Notes: generated by a model not told the origin, from the sequence alone. DNA of 64,000 nt from Clitoria ternatea (GCA_037962975.1 CM075670.1:82649501-82713500); one strand, 5' to 3'. Positions 24,185-36,830 are shown, numbered from the stretch's first letter. Translations and numbers: made by a program.

Positions 24185-26302
24185 TGTAACACCCCTATTT
24201 TTATTTTTATATTAAAATTTTGAAGGAATTAAATTATGGTTCTTTAAAACTTTTTAATCTACGTATTATTTATGATTTTTTGGAATTTTTGAATTATTTT
24301 AATAAAATAATATATTTTAAATAATTTTAAATTCATATAAAGTGACTTAAAATTAAAAATATTTATAAGAAAGTGAATTTAAATTATAAGAAAATTTTCT
24401 AAAATCCATTTCAAGAAGACTTATCTAAAAATTATCGGTTTGAGAAAAATCTTGATTTTTTCCAATCGTTAAAAAATTGGGAACGTATCAATAAATTTTT
24501 ATTAACAGAAAATTTTAGATTTTTAAAATTTAAACTTTATATTACTTATTATAAAATTAGTGAGGACTGATATAATATCGTTAAATTTCAAAAAGGACTA
24601 ATGTTGAATATTTAAAATATACCGAGTGAAAGGTTACTATTTGGCTTAATAATTCTGCCGACAGTTACTATGTAAAACACTGTGCATATACGAAATTTTC
24701 AAAAAATGCATAGTAACCAGGTTTGAAATTTCAAAAAATACACAGTACTTTTATATTAAAATAATAGAATGCATAGTAATTTTTTTCCTATAAATACCGA
24801 AGGAATTCTTCTTTAGAATTCACAATTTCAGATTAAGTTTTCTTAATATAGTAGTGCTAGTGAGAAAGTAGTGGAAATGAGAGAGAGAAATATAATTTTT
24901 TGGAAGAAGGTTCTGCTAAAATTCTAAGGTACGAATACCTCTCTTTTATATTTTTTAGGGTTATTTTTATATCGTTTTTAAAAATCTATTATTATACTAA
25001 AAATAATATTATTTTAAGTTACTATTCTGAATAGTAAAATACTATTTTAATAGTAAATTACTATTCAAATAGTAAATTACTATTTACTATTACTATTTAC
25101 CTTTACTATTCACGATTTACTATTTACTATTACTATTTACGATTTACTATTTACCGTTACTATTCACAATTTATTATTTACCATTACTATTCATGTTTTA
25201 CTATTTACTCTTACTATTCACGATTTACTATTTACTATTCACTATTCAAAATTTACCATTTTTATTTTAAGTAGTAATCTTAATTTTTATCTTGTAACTA
25301 TATTAAAATGAAATTGGTATATTTTAGAACTCGGAGACAAGGCATGTACGGATTTACAATAACAAACCAGTATACAAGAGGTAAGGGGGAGTGAGATAAG
25401 AATATAATATGAAAAGATATAAGAATAATGGGAGGAGTCCCCTACTCCTTTTAAATTAAATAATATTATTATTTTAAAATATTAACTTTTAACTTAAAAT
25501 TTATAATAAAATTTAAATTAAATATCTTATGTAACTAACTCTAAAATACCTATGCAAATACCTGGATAACCTATGTGAACTAGACTGAACCTATGCAAGG
25601 ACTTGGATTATTATGACCTGTATGGACTTATGGACTGAACTATACCTATGCAAGGATTGCAATATATAGACTTACATAGACCCATGCAAGGAATGGACTA
25701 TAAAAACTCAAAATCAATCTTATTAATCTAAATAACCATTAAGATTTGAATTACATTATGAGTGACATTTAATTTATTTGAATTGTTTATAATTGATAAT
25801 ATTTAATTTTGATTGATATTTAATTGTGATTAATAATATTTGATGTAATTGATGATATTTAGTTATAATTGATAATGCTTAATTTTGATTGATGACTTTG
25901 TGATATAGAGTTTGAGCATATAGCGAGCATGACGGAAAGCTAAAACTCAGTAAGAATTTTCTTACCTTACTCTTTAAATTTTTATTACTTTAAATCTTCT
26001 CTTCTTAGAAATTATTTTTATATTCAATATTTAGAATAAAAAATTAGTATTTATTTTAGAAAGAAGACATTTTATGAAAATTAATTTATAACAAATTGAG
26101 ATAATTAAATCTTGAATTAAAGAAAAATTTTGTAATTTTAAGTATTTTTGGTTAATGATTTAAGGATTATACTCTTTTAATAAAATAAAATTTTCAAAAG
26201 AAAATTATTTTATTTTTCCAACTTAATAACTAAAGATATTTGGAAATAATTGAGAATTTGATCTTGTTAAGATTTAATTTGAGAAAGATTATGTAAAAGT
26301 TT

Positions 26303-27104
26303 TGATCCGGTCTGGACACCGGCCCTTAAGACAGCACGTCGTTTTGGTGGTCCTAGAGGGCCCACCGCTGTAATGGCCCAGCATCCGTACTACAGAGACA
26401 TGATAAAGGAAAGGTTCCTATACCGGTCATCCGAGGTCTCATCTGATATATTGAATCCCTTATCCGTTCTCAGTTTTTCGTTATGTACAACTGTTTGCCT
26501 CAACGTCATGATAAGATAAGTAAAGGACACTACTTATCAACGTGGATACCCTGCACAACGGAATGTGTCTGTATCACTCACTGAAGAAAGTAAGTACGAT
26601 TACAGGCATGATATATAGAAAAAGTTGATTATCCCCATCCCTGTGTCAGAATCGTACACTGATCATTGACCTACCTACGGTCACACTCTGAACACTGAGC
26701 CACTCTGATTGATACGCTACACACGGTATCAGAACCCTTGGGCCCACTTGCATCCAACGATTCATTTTCTACGCTCAACTATAAATAGCATATTCAAAAA
26801 CACATGTAAGGTTACGTTGTTCTTACTCTCACTTTACTATTGCATTGCTTAAGTGTTCATTGAGTTCCATACACTCTTCTAACTTTAGCGTCGGAGAATC
26901 TTCGGAGGTGACACTACCTTTCGTCCTCTAACAACGTGAAACTCTGGTATGAAGGATCTCCAGGACAACAAGACCGGTTTCTCCCACTAAGAGACCGGAT
27001 TACAATACCGGATACGCACTGTACCGGTGTACAAATATTATAAAACATATTCTTTTGTGGCTGGTACCCACACCGGATTGTATACCCCGGTTCAGACCAG
27101 TTCA
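26303..27104 (+). mobile_element. Tat-type solo LTR (802 bp)
   Basis: It begins TGATCCGGTCTGG and ends CCAGTTCA, with a perfect TSD AGTTT at 26298-26302 and 27105-27109. Its start, its end (AGTTCA) and the block TCGGAGAATCTTCGG match the LTR of element F (reverse strand at 47125-47630), so it is a sister of F and more distant from G. A TATAAATA box stands at 26780-26787. CCGGT words recur. Confidence 0.9.
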
Positions 27105-27719
27105 AGTTTTATATAAAAAAGTTGTGAGATATTTAAGGCTTGGAAACTCAATTTTGGTGAGAATTGAAAACTATACCAAATTTATTTCTGTGGGACAAAA
27201 ATTCAGAGAATCGAGTTTATTGATAATAATTGAGTTTCTAAAAGCCTTAACCAACTAAATATGCGAATAGTTCATGCATCATGAATCATTAAAGTGAAAT
27301 TAAATGATATTGTCTGGGGACGGATTATAGAAACCAAGGATACATTAGAGGAGGCTTAATTACGAGCCTTGGGATGAGAGGGTATAAAAGGGTGCTTCAG
27401 CGGACCTGGGGTAGCTCCCTAGTGTCGGGTACTTTCACAATAAAAACTTTCTCAATCTGACTAGTCTCTAAGTGTTTCCATGCCAGTTGAGCTGTTCATA
27501 TTATTATTATCCGGACTTATGGAACAGTGTAAACTCCTGGTTGATCCAGTGCAAATTAAAATTTAAGGGCCTACATATATAGGAAAGTTATGATAAAGAT
27601 ATTGCATAACATTTATGCATTCATAATTGATTGAGTATGTGATTATGATTGTGATTGATATTATTATATATTAGTTTATGAAAACCCTTTGTTGCTTATG
27701 TCTTATTCGAGAATATTTT

Positions 27720-29270
27720 TGTTAATCCCAAGAAACCTGTTAACTCTTTGTGTTTACTGTTGGGTCTTTTAATTGGCAAGCGCACCAATCGTTTTTAGTT
27801 TTCAAAATTTAGATATCGTTCCACTGGGATTAAAATTCCAATAGTTACAGTAATTTTCTAGTTACTATGGTAAATTTATCAAAACTTATACATAAAAGAA
27901 TAATTTATATACAATTTATACAATATTTATAAGATGGCATAATTGAGTTGTTCATGTGGTAAAAAGAGAATAATGATCTATCTAAAAAGTTGAGTTGCAA
28001 TTTAGAATAGGTAAGATACTTGAGATAAAACACAGATAGACAAATTATGTTGGAAATTGGATCCCTAATCTAGAATAACAATGAGGAACTCAAGACATGC
28101 ATATTTAATCATCAAGTTTCATGTCATTACAGCTTAAAATCATTATAACCGATCCCTCGTGATATAAATTCTAAGAATTCACCATAAAGTTCGACCCCTC
28201 ATGAGCTTTCTCAGTAAAAACTTGCATTAAGTCCTGGCCTTATGGCAACAATGGTTAACAACCCCTATAGAATTGAGATACCAAGGGTATTCCAACTTTT
28301 ACTTTTGTCAAAACAAGTTTCAATACGGCATGAATAATCATTCTCCCATTTGACATTCACACTAATAAAACAAGTTTCAATACATATGAAAATCATTCTC
28401 CCGATTGACGTTCATATTAATAAAAGATTGAAATACTAACATGAACTTGAATCATAAACATGCAGAGGTCGAATTCATAACATCATACTCAATAGATTAG
28501 TTCACCAATTCCAACATAAACAGATTAGTTACACATGGTGAAAGTAAAAACAACACTTACAGAGATTGACATTACAAAGGCGATGGAAGCTTCACGATAC
28601 AACAATCACAATACTACATAACACTCTCAAGTATCTAGAAAACTATTCTAGAACTACAAACTTACAAAAGAACCACTCAAACACGAGTGTATAAAAGAAG
28701 AAGAGAACTCAGAATGTGGGATGGGATGCCTAGAAGTGTTGGAAATGGCCCTATTTATAGGGCTGAGGAAGGGTACTGACGCTACGCGCCAGCCTGACGC
28801 TATGCGTCAGTTCCCTGAGTCAGCCTCCATTAAACGCAGCTGGAAGTGGCCACTATGGAATTATTTTATTCAATCATGTAGTGCCATATAGACCTATCTC
28901 CCAATTCGGTGTGTCCATTTATGCAAAGTGGAGTGGCCAATAATGGGTCACTAGCTGAGTGCTTGGCCAACCTGGCTGTGGAGTCTATGCAGCTCTGACG
29001 CTACGCGTGGCTGTGACGCGTAGCGTCAGCATCAGAAATCCCCACGCTACGCGTGGGGTTAATGCTACGCGTCAGCTCTCCAGATCTTCATTTTTCTTTA
29101 AATTCTTTACTTTTTCACTGTAAAACTAGAGAAATTTGATCAAGGGCAGATTATTTCCAACAACATCTATTTATTGAATTTAAAACCTAATTTTCTAATA
29201 ATTTAAGCTAATTTTTATTATTTTTATGAAATTTTTATTAAGGAATTTATTTTAAATTTAAGGACTAACA
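27720..29270 (-). mobile_element. Athila-like solo LTR (1551 bp)
   Basis: Comparison with the B and A LTR sequences shows an insertion here. Ends are TGTTAATCC and GGACTAACA; flanks ATTTT (27715-27719) and ATTAT (29271-29275) form a TSD with one mismatch. On the minus strand the LTR starts TGTTAGTCC. It has a TATAAATA box at 28752-28759 and near its end the module GGTGCGCTTGCC (left side, about 27773-27784), as in the Athila LTR. Copies of ACGCTACGCGT-type words cluster at 28780-29070. No internal region exists. Confidence 0.85.
28752..28759 (-). promoter_or_regulatory. TATA box of the Athila-like solo LTR
   Basis: TATAAATA on the minus strand inside the perfect palindrome CCCTATTTATAGGG apart from its centre. 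The sister LTR at 58640-60040 has the same box followed by GGGCCATTT at 59115. Confidence 0.65.
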
Positions 29271-29559
29271 ATTATATTCTGTTTCTCACTCCTTTCTCCA
29301 TGTTTTTGTTTCATATATTCTAAATTGATGGTTCAGAGGGAAGGGTCAAAGAATCTCGGCAGTAAATATAGCACGTTCTAGAAAGGGAGCTCGGTATGAA
29401 TACCGTGGTCTAATGAATAAATAATGTTAATAAGTAACTACTTCTGGGCCATGGAGTTTCCTCTCTTTCTTATAATGTTTAATGTTTATTTTCTTAGGAT
29501 GAATGTACAATTACTTTATAAAGTTTTAATAATATTTATGAGGTATTTCAGAAATAATG

Positions 29560-30467
29560 TGATCCGGTCCCAACACCGGTCCCCAAGAGCATAGTTTTAA
29601 TGCTTTGCCAGATCAGCATTTTGAACAGGAGAAGTACGTCTCAAATACCTTATAATTACTTTTATATGGAGTACATACCGCCAGGGCACGTTACTCCGCC
29701 AAGGCATGCAACTCCACCATGGCACGTAACTCCGCCAAAGCTACTCCGCCAAAGCTTATTACTCCGCCAAGGTGGAAAATATTGAATATCTTATACACAT
29801 GCATAAAGTATTTCCAATGCATACTACTCCGCCAAGCCATAGGCGGAATATTGAATTTCCTATATTGCGTAGCGAGCCCATACTTATAACCCCGACACGA
29901 GATTGACTCTGTCTTGAGAGGTTGAAAATGGGAATCACGCTGTCACGCATAAAAGGGAACAATGAATATAATAATAAGGCATTAACGCTTTCCAAGCAAG
30001 TGGAAATACCCACTACAGCGATGGTGCTCGTGAACGACACAGGGACCCACTACCTTTCTTGCATTATGCCAGAAAATAAGGAACAGGTCCTACCAATAAT
30101 GGAGCACCAGTAACAGGTATATAAACCTCAGCAAAAAGGTAAAGAGGGATCCCCCCTCAATTCTGAACCTTACACTTTTACTTGCATAATTCTCTCAGAT
30201 TTGCTTTCTAAGTCTTACAGTATTTCAGAATACTGACTTGAGCGTCGGAGAATAATTGCAGGTACCACCACCAATTGTGTGAAGGCAAAGAAGGTTACTT
30301 CAGGCGGACTGTCACACCGCCCAGAGTGCATTGTATTCCGCCCCAGTATACAAGGATACTCCGTACTTGCACATTTATAAATATCTCCTTGTACCAGATT
30401 GACATTACATGTACATTTTGAATTGTTCATCAACCATACTTTTACACCCCCTATAAAGAACAGTTCA
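29560..30467 (+). repeat. 5' LTR of element G
   Basis: It begins TGATCCGGTCCCAACACCGG and ends AGTTCA. ACTCCGCC words recur at 29690-29840. A TATATAAA box lies at 30118-30125. The block GACTTGAGCGTCGGAGAATA is shared with the F-type LTRs. Confidence 0.93.
30118..30125 (+). promoter_or_regulatory. TATA box of G 5' LTR
   Basis: TATATAAA in the context CAGGTATATAAACCTC, about 350 bases from the LTR end. The identical copy is at 42731-42738. Confidence 0.7.
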
Positions 30468-30468
30468 T

Positions 30469-30487
30469 TGGCACGCCCGGTGGGACC
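30469..30487 (+). promoter_or_regulatory. Primer binding site of element G
   Basis: TGGCACGCCCGGTGGGACC, one base after the 5' LTR. This non-Met site is of the kind used by Tat-type elements; a related sequence stands at the same place in element F. I do not assign the tRNA. Confidence 0.8.
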
Positions 30488-30541
30488 TGTAAATTTGGTA
30501 GTCCCATAATCTTTGATCAATTTCCATCACACTCATCATTA

Positions 30542-31882
30542 ATGGAGAGACCAGGACCAGAAGTGCAGAATGAGGATTCTCCTCCACGCAATCCTAGACG
30601 TCTCAACTTCGACAACGAGGCCCATAAAAAAGCAACGCATGTTGACTCTCCAGATCTGAGAGATGATATGATTCGAATGTTGAGAGAAGAAATCGCAGAG
30701 CTTCGTCGTGAAAAGGTGAACCCCATGCACGAGAAAGCTACCCCTACAAGACAGCCACACCATGAATTACACACACAGGAGGAATCAAGTACTCCTAACT
30801 ACTCTCGCATCCCTACTTACATGGAAGAGCAACGAAGCCTCCCACTGGCAAATGCTCAACATCAAGAAGGAAGGAGAGCAGGTTCAAATGTACCCCCCTC
30901 GGGATACAAGATGAGTATCCCATTTTCTAAAAGGCTCATGAATGCACATGTACCCAGACATTTGCAAACTATGCAGCCCATTTCTATAGGAAAATACACT
31001 GGGGAAACAGATCCTTCTAAGCATTTAGATGCTTACATCTACGAGGCTATGTTCTTAGGACCAGAAGAGGATGTCATGTGCAGAATGTTCCCCAGGACCC
31101 TCACAGGTGAAGCTCTTAGTTGGTTCAAGAGCTTACCTTCAGGTTCCATTGATTCATTGGAGGACTTGGCCACAGCTTTTGGCAGCCACTTCGTGATTTC
31201 TAGGGATGCGCCTAGAACCTCTCATACCTTGGCTCAGATCAAGCAAGGTGACAAAGAATCTCTGAAGGATTTCCTTAAGAGATTTTATAAAGAGGCAGCC
31301 ATGGTTCCTGATCTGACAGAAGCAATCCAGTTGCATATCCTCATCGAGGCTATGCAGCCAAAATCACCTTTTGCTCTGTCATTGGCAAAGGGACCTCCAT
31401 CCATGATGGAGGAATTTTGCAGGAAGGCGTCCAAGTATGTGGGTATTGAGATGCACCTGGAAGCCACTGCATCTCGCAGTAAACCACCCACTGCAGCTCC
31501 ACATCATGACAAAGACAAGGAAAAATCATCCAAGAATGACAAGTTCCACCAAAAAGACAAAGTAGGGAACCAACCCTTCAAACAGCAAGATAGACGTGTG
31601 TTCAATTTTGCTCATTATGCACCCCTGAACACGTCATATGAACAAATCTTGCGTGAAATAGGATGGACTACCCTCAACGTTTATGGGATCCAACGTCCAC
31701 CTCCAATCAGGCGCGGTGGAAACCCAAAGAAATATTGTGAGTTCCACGAGTCAGTTGGCCATACCACGGAGGAGTGTAAGCAACTCAAAAACACCATTGA
31801 GGTGCTTATTCGTGAAGGCAAACTGAAACACTATTTGTTTAAGGGTAAGTCTCATGATGAGCCAGAAAAGTTTAAAAAATGA
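30542..31882 (+). CDS. gag: Gag of element G (446 codons)
   Basis: This is the capsid/nucleocapsid precursor that would build the cytoplasmic virus-like particle. ATG at 30542 follows the primer site by 54 bases and gives the longest frame. The N-terminal 100 residues are charged and partly helical (MIRMLREEIAELRREK). The retrotransposon gag domain spans about residues 140-310, with IGKYTGETDPSKHLDAY, MFPRTLTGEALSWFKSLP and GDKESLKDFLKRFYKEA. A zinc-binding-like stretch with YCEFHESVGHTTEEC follows at about 400. The frame ends at TGA 31880-31882. Protease continues in the same frame just beyond, so this stop is probably a mutation in a gag-pro-pol polyprotein rather than a natural end. Gag of element F is a clear homologue. 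Confidence 0.88.
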   Translation: MERPGPEVQNEDSPPRNPRRLNFDNEAHKKATHVDSPDLRDDMIRMLREEIAELRREKVNPMHEKATPTRQPHHELHTQEESSTPNYSRIPTYMEEQRSLPLANAQHQEGRRAGSNVPPSGYKMSIPFSKRLMNAHVPRHLQTMQPISIGKYTGETDPSKHLDAYIYEAMFLGPEEDVMCRMFPRTLTGEALSWFKSLPSGSIDSLEDLATAFGSHFVISRDAPRTSHTLAQIKQGDKESLKDFLKRFYKEAAMVPDLTEAIQLHILIEAMQPKSPFALSLAKGPPSMMEEFCRKASKYVGIEMHLEATASRSKPPTAAPHHDKDKEKSSKNDKFHQKDKVGNQPFKQQDRRVFNFAHYAPLNTSYEQILREIGWTTLNVYGIQRPPPIRRGGNPKKYCEFHESVGHTTEECKQLKNTIEVLIREGKLKHYLFKGKSHDEPEKFKK

Positions 31883-32640
31883 CATCGTGATTGTTCTCCG
31901 GATCCTGATAATACTCGAGAGCCAAAACGTACGGCGGCAACAGAAAAACAAAAAGGCATTGTTCTGGAGTCCGCCCAAAGGGAACCAAGCCCTGAACCCA
32001 GATCGCGGGGCAAAAGGCAGGTTGTAGATATGATTGCTGGAGGCTTCGCCGGGGGCGGACCCTCAAACATCGCCAGGAAAAATCATCATCGTATGATTTT
32101 GTCTGTGCAGGGCAAGAGCAAAGAATATCGCCCATTCAGGAACGGGGTCCAGACTCCGCCTATAGCCTTCACAGATGATGATTTTGGCCCCACTATTCCT
32201 GAGGGAGATGATGCAGTAGTAATTATTGCGGTAATCGCTAATATGGATGTAAAACGCATCCTAATTGATCAGGGAAGTTCCTGCGACGTTATCTTTTATG
32301 ACTGTTTTAAACGCATGGGGCTAACTGATGCTGATTTGCAGCCTTATACATAGGACCTTACAGCCTTTAATGGCGCCAAACAGTCCACTAAAGGCTATTT
32401 GGACACAAGGATTACTTTTGATGGTGAACCTGGAGCAAGGACTGTGAAATCCAGGATTCTTGTCATTGATGTTAAATCTCCATACAATGGCATCATTGGG
32501 CGGCCTACCCTGAATGCCATGGAAGCCATCGTTTCAACTCCCCATTTGTTAATCAAGTTCATTGACAAAGATAATCAAGTCTCATCTGTGAGGGGTGACC
32601 AAGAAATGGCTCGCTATTGCTACAACTTGAGTCTTAACAT
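31883..32640 (+). pseudogene. Protease region of element G
   Basis: It continues gag's frame. The linker has an RGKRQVVDMIAGGFAGG block, usual in Tat-type elements. The aspartic protease shows ILIDQGSSCDVIF, with the active-site triad written DQG, then YNGIIGRPTLNAM in the flap/C-terminal part. A second in-frame stop (TAG 32351-32353) lies between the active site and the flap. Protease would cut the polyprotein; with two stops before RT the copy cannot make a full precursor without suppression. Confidence 0.85.
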
Positions 32641-34290
32641 GGTCAAGCTGGAAGTCGTGTCTAAGAAAAGAAAGTTGAATGAAGGGGGCAGTGCGGCGGC
32701 ATCCGTCAATTTGGTGGATCTTGACCCCAGGGCGGAGTCTTCTATAGACCCCCTGAACCCTTTGAAACCAACTCCTGATGGCGGGTCCAAGTCTATTGTT
32801 TTGGGTAGCACCCCGGAACAGATTACAAACGTCAATGACAAGCTTGAGGCTAACATGGAGGCAAGACTAATTGCACTTCTCCTTGAGTACAAAGAGATTT
32901 TTGCTTGGACCGCTGCAGACATGCCTGGCATGGATCCTAACTTTTGTTGCCACCACCTGGCGGTGTATCCTGAAACTAGGCCAGTGGCACAAAAGAAACG
33001 ACGTATGGGTCCTGCTAAGCAAAAAGCTGCTTGTGAACAAACGGAGGAGCTCCTCAAGGCGGGGTTCATCAGGGAACTCCGTTACTCCTCCTGGCTGTCC
33101 AACGTGGTTATGGTACAGAAAGCCAATGGCAAGTGGCGTATGTGCATAGACTACGTTGACTTGAATAAATGTTGTCCCAAGGATCCATACCCTCTCCCCA
33201 ACATTGACAGATTGGTTGACGATTCTTCAGGATACAAGTATCTATCTTTTATGGATGCTTACTCCGGTTACAACCAAATTCCAATGTGTAAGGATGATCA
33301 AGAGAAGACAGCATTTGTTAATGACAAAGGGGTCTTTTGCTACAACGTCATGCCATTTGGGCTAAAGAACGCCGGGGCAACCTACCAGCGTATGATCAAC
33401 AAAGTTTTTGAGGGTATGCATACAAAGCTAGTAGAGGTTTATATTGATGATATTATAGCCAAAACCCCGAAGGGAGGAGACCATGTTGAAGACCTACGCC
33501 TCATTTTTCAACGCCTACAACAATACAACATGAGACTCAACCCATTAAAATGTACATTTGCTGTACCAGGAGGCAGATTTTTGGGTTCATGTTAACACAA
33601 AGAGGTATTGAGGCTAATCCTGACAAATGTTGCGTAATCCAAGAGTTGCAGAGCCCCAAAACATTGAGAGAGGTACAATCCCTCAATGGCAAAATCGCTG
33701 CTTTAGCACGGTTCATGCCAAAAATGGCTCATCGCTCTATTCCTTTGTACAAAATGTTGAAAAAAGACAAGAAATTTAGTTGGGGCCCAGAGCAAGAGGC
33801 GGCCTTCCAAAGCTTGAAAAATGTCTTGGCCAGCCCTCCAATCCTGGTAAAACCAAGCCCAGGTGAGCAACTCATTGTTTATTTGTCTGTTTCAGATGAA
33901 GCGCTGGCAGTGGCTCTGGTCAAGGAGACAGTTGAAGGCCAACGACCGGTGTACTTCACTGGTAAAACACTGCATGGTGCAGAATGCCGTTATCAGAAGA
34001 TTGAAAAGGCAGCACTTGCAGTCGTTTGGGCCTCACGACGCCTAAGACCATATTTCCATGCCCATCCCATCCTGATTCGCATAGACTTGCCACTTCGTAC
34101 TATACTGTTCAAACCAGACCTGGCTGTAAGGATGATTAAATGGGCCATAGAACTCTCTGAATTCGACATATCCTACGAACCAAGAACTGCTATCAAGGCA
34201 CAGGTCCTAGCAGATTTCGTAGTTGAATTAACAGGCTCTAGCCCAGATGCAGATCATTCACATTGGACAATATACGTTGATGGATCTTGA
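32641..34290 (+). pseudogene. Reverse transcriptase and RNase H of element G
   Basis: RT copies element RNA to DNA. Visible are WRMCIDYVDLNKCCPKD, motif A FMDAYSGYNQIPM with its Asp, FVNDKGVFCYNVMPFGLKNA, and the catalytic box YIDDIIAKT. At about 33590 one base is missing within the word GGTTCATG, shifting the frame; the coding continues from there in the next frame with RGIEANPDKC. The connection and first RNase H follow (KFSWGPEQEAAFQSLKNVL, VYFTGKTLHGAE). An in-frame TGA at 34288-34290 then interrupts right at the start of the second RNase H. Confidence 0.9.
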
Positions 34291-35988
34291 AATAACAAAG
34301 GATGTGGAGCAGGAATTGTTATAGAAAGTGATGACGGGGTACATCTTGAAATTTCGTTGCACTTTACCTTCACTACATCTAACAATCAGGCGGAGTATGA
34401 AGCCTGCTTGGCCGGACTCAGAGCAGCACAAGATATTGGCGCCAAAACTGTTACCCTATACAGTGATTCTCAATTGGTCATCTCACAAATTCTTGGTGAG
34501 TATCAGGCCAAAGAACCTCTGCTGCAACAATATCTAGACTGCGTCAATGAGTTAAAACAGCGCTTCAATAAAGTTACTTTCAAGCATGTACCCCGTGAAG
34601 AAAATACACGTGCTGATATCCTCTCCAGGTTAGCTAGCACAAAGAAGGCAGGATGCACAACTACGGTTGTACAGAGTACCTTGGCGGAGCCAAGCATTTC
34701 CTTTCCTTCCTCAGTACATATGATTAAAAGCCGTTCCTTTGATGACAATTCCTGGGTAGCACCAATAGTTCGTTATCTTGTTAATGGACAATTACCCACA
34801 GATGATCTTGAGCGAAAGAAACTAAAGAAAGAAGCACCTTATTATACACTCCTAGACGGACAGTTATACCGCCGAGGAATTTCTGTTCCTTACTTAATTT
34901 GTATAAACGAAAATGAGGTGCAAGCTGTTTTGGAAGAAGTCCATGAAGGGCAGTGTGGATACCATCCAGGGGCACGGAGTCTAATGAGAAAAATACTCAG
35001 GGCGGGGTATTGGTGGCCCACTCTGAAGTATGACTCCGCCTCATATGTTCAAAAATGCGATCAATGTCAACGATTCGCAAATCTTCATCACACTCCAGCA
35101 GAGGAAATGTCATCATCAATAACGCCTTGGCCTTTCTATCAATGGGGCATGGATATCTTGGGTCCATTCCCAACCGCGCCCGGCGGTATCAAATACTTAA
35201 TAGTTGGTGTTGATTACTTCACCAAATAGATTGAGGCAGAAGCAGTGGTGCACATAACGTCAGCCAGGACTCGAAGATTCGTATATGAAAATATCATTGC
35301 ATGTTTCGGAGTCCCTGGACGCATAGTCACTGATAATGGCACCCAATTCATAGATCGAAAGTTCACTGAACTCCTGGAAAATCTCAGCATTACGCAGATT
35401 TTCTCTTCTGTGGAACACCCTCAAACCAATGGCCAAGCTGAAGTTGCCAACAGAGAAATCTTGAAAGGCCTTAAGAAACGCCTTGGTGAAGCAAAGGGAG
35501 ATTGGGCAAATCAATTGTGCCACGTTCTATGGGCATATAGAACAACCCCTCACTCCACCACAAATGAATCTCCATATCGGCTGACATATGGAGTCGAAGC
35601 TGTTATTCCTATTGAATTGGCAGCCCCATCAGCTCGAGTCCTCCATTTCAACGAAGAAGCCAATCAACAGAACCTCGCCCATGAACTCGAGGTCTTGGCG
35701 GAGTTGAGAGAGGAAGCCTTTGTAAGGGACCAAGCTGTTAAAGCAAAGGCCGCCAAACGGTATAACATACGTGTTTCTGAACGCCGTTTCAAAGAAGGAG
35801 ATTTGGTCTTGAGAAGGGCCAATATCGGTAATAAATTTGCACACCAAGGCAAATTGGCACCAACATGGGAAGGTCCATACCGAGTCGTCGAAATTCTGGG
35901 CAAAGGCACATACCGCCTAGAAAACTTAGATGGCACTCCGGTCAGGAATAAATGGAACATTTTAAATTTATGCATATATTACAGCTAG
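34251..35988 (+). pseudogene. Archaeal-type RNase H and integrase of element G
   Basis: The second RNase H begins WTIYVDGS, then a stop, then GCGAGIVIES, with NQAEYEACLAGL, LYSDSQLV and ADILSRLAST giving the Asp/Glu catalytic pattern. A dual RNase H marks the Tat lineage. Integrase follows: zinc finger with HEGQCGYHPG and CDQCQRF, core with WGMDILGPFP, VTDNGTQF and TNGQAEVANREIL supplying D, D and E, then GVEAVIPIELAAPS and a C-terminal domain. A TAG at 35227-35229 interrupts the core after VDYFTK. The frame ends at 35988. Function is lost in this copy, though the sequence is otherwise well preserved. Confidence 0.9.
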
Positions 35989-36289
35989 TTGGGTAATATG
36001 GTATGATCTTTTCCTCCTAACTCAAGGTTCTTCCTAGATATACTTTCCTTGAGAAGGTTTCGAAGAGACATACCCCAACTCAGCCCTTTATGTAGTTCCA
36101 GTATTAATGAAATGCCTTCCTACATTCAATCTTCACTCTAACTTTGAATTGATTATCCATGGCAGAACTTGTTCCCATGCAGATAAGACAACGGCTCCAA
36201 AAATTGAAGCATAGATGCATAACTCTTTTCCATAAAGATCAACCAAAATGCAACATAGCTTCACAAACGGAGTCAACAAAAAACTCCTT
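35989..36289 (+). other. Spacer after G integrase
   Basis: Non-coding DNA between integrase and the first tandem array. A short open frame from 36159 runs into the array and is not supported as a gene. Confidence 0.6.
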
Positions 36290-36830
36290 GGGGGGAAAGG
36301 ATTGGTGTCACAGCTATATGCTGCACCATACCGACCCTAAGGTCCAAAAAACTCCTTGGGCGGAAAGGATTGCTGTCACAGCTATATGCTGCTCCATACC
36401 GACCCTAAGATCCAAAAAACTCCTTGGGGGGAAAGGATTGGTGTCACAGCTATATGCTGCACCATACCGACCCTAAGGTCCAAAAAACTCCTTGGGGGGA
36501 AAGGATTGGTGTCACAGCTATATGCTGCACCATACCGACCCTAAGGTCCAAAAAACTCCTTGGGGGGAAAGGATTGGTGTCACAGCTATATGCTGCACCA
36601 TACCGACCCCAAGGTCCTGCAGGCCGCCTGTGGAAGGAATCGGTGTCACAGCTATATGCTGCACCATTTTGACCCCAAGGTACTGCAGGCTTCTTGTGGA
36701 AAGAGTGGGTGTCACAGCTATATGCTGCACCATACCGACCCCAAAGTCCAGCAAATTTCCTGCGGAAAGGATTGGTGTCACAGCTATACGCTGCACCATA
36801 CCAACCCTGGATTCAACAATTGTCACGTGA
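36290..36830. repeat. 68-bp tandem array in element G
   Basis: About eight copies of a 68-bp unit containing GTGTCACAGCTATATGCTGC and CATACCGACCC. The first five (from about 36297, 36365, 36433, 36501, 36569) are almost identical. The last three have a different tail (GTCCTGCAGGCC-like) and are 65-68 bp. The core holds GCAGCATATAGC on the reverse strand, a partial palindrome. Confidence 0.92.

Noticed and set aside
29600..30113. ORFs in the 5' LTR of G (and the copies at 42204-42726)
   Set aside because: They fall in LTR sequence, are under 100 codons, overlap on both strands and are not present in sister LTRs such as 26303-27104.
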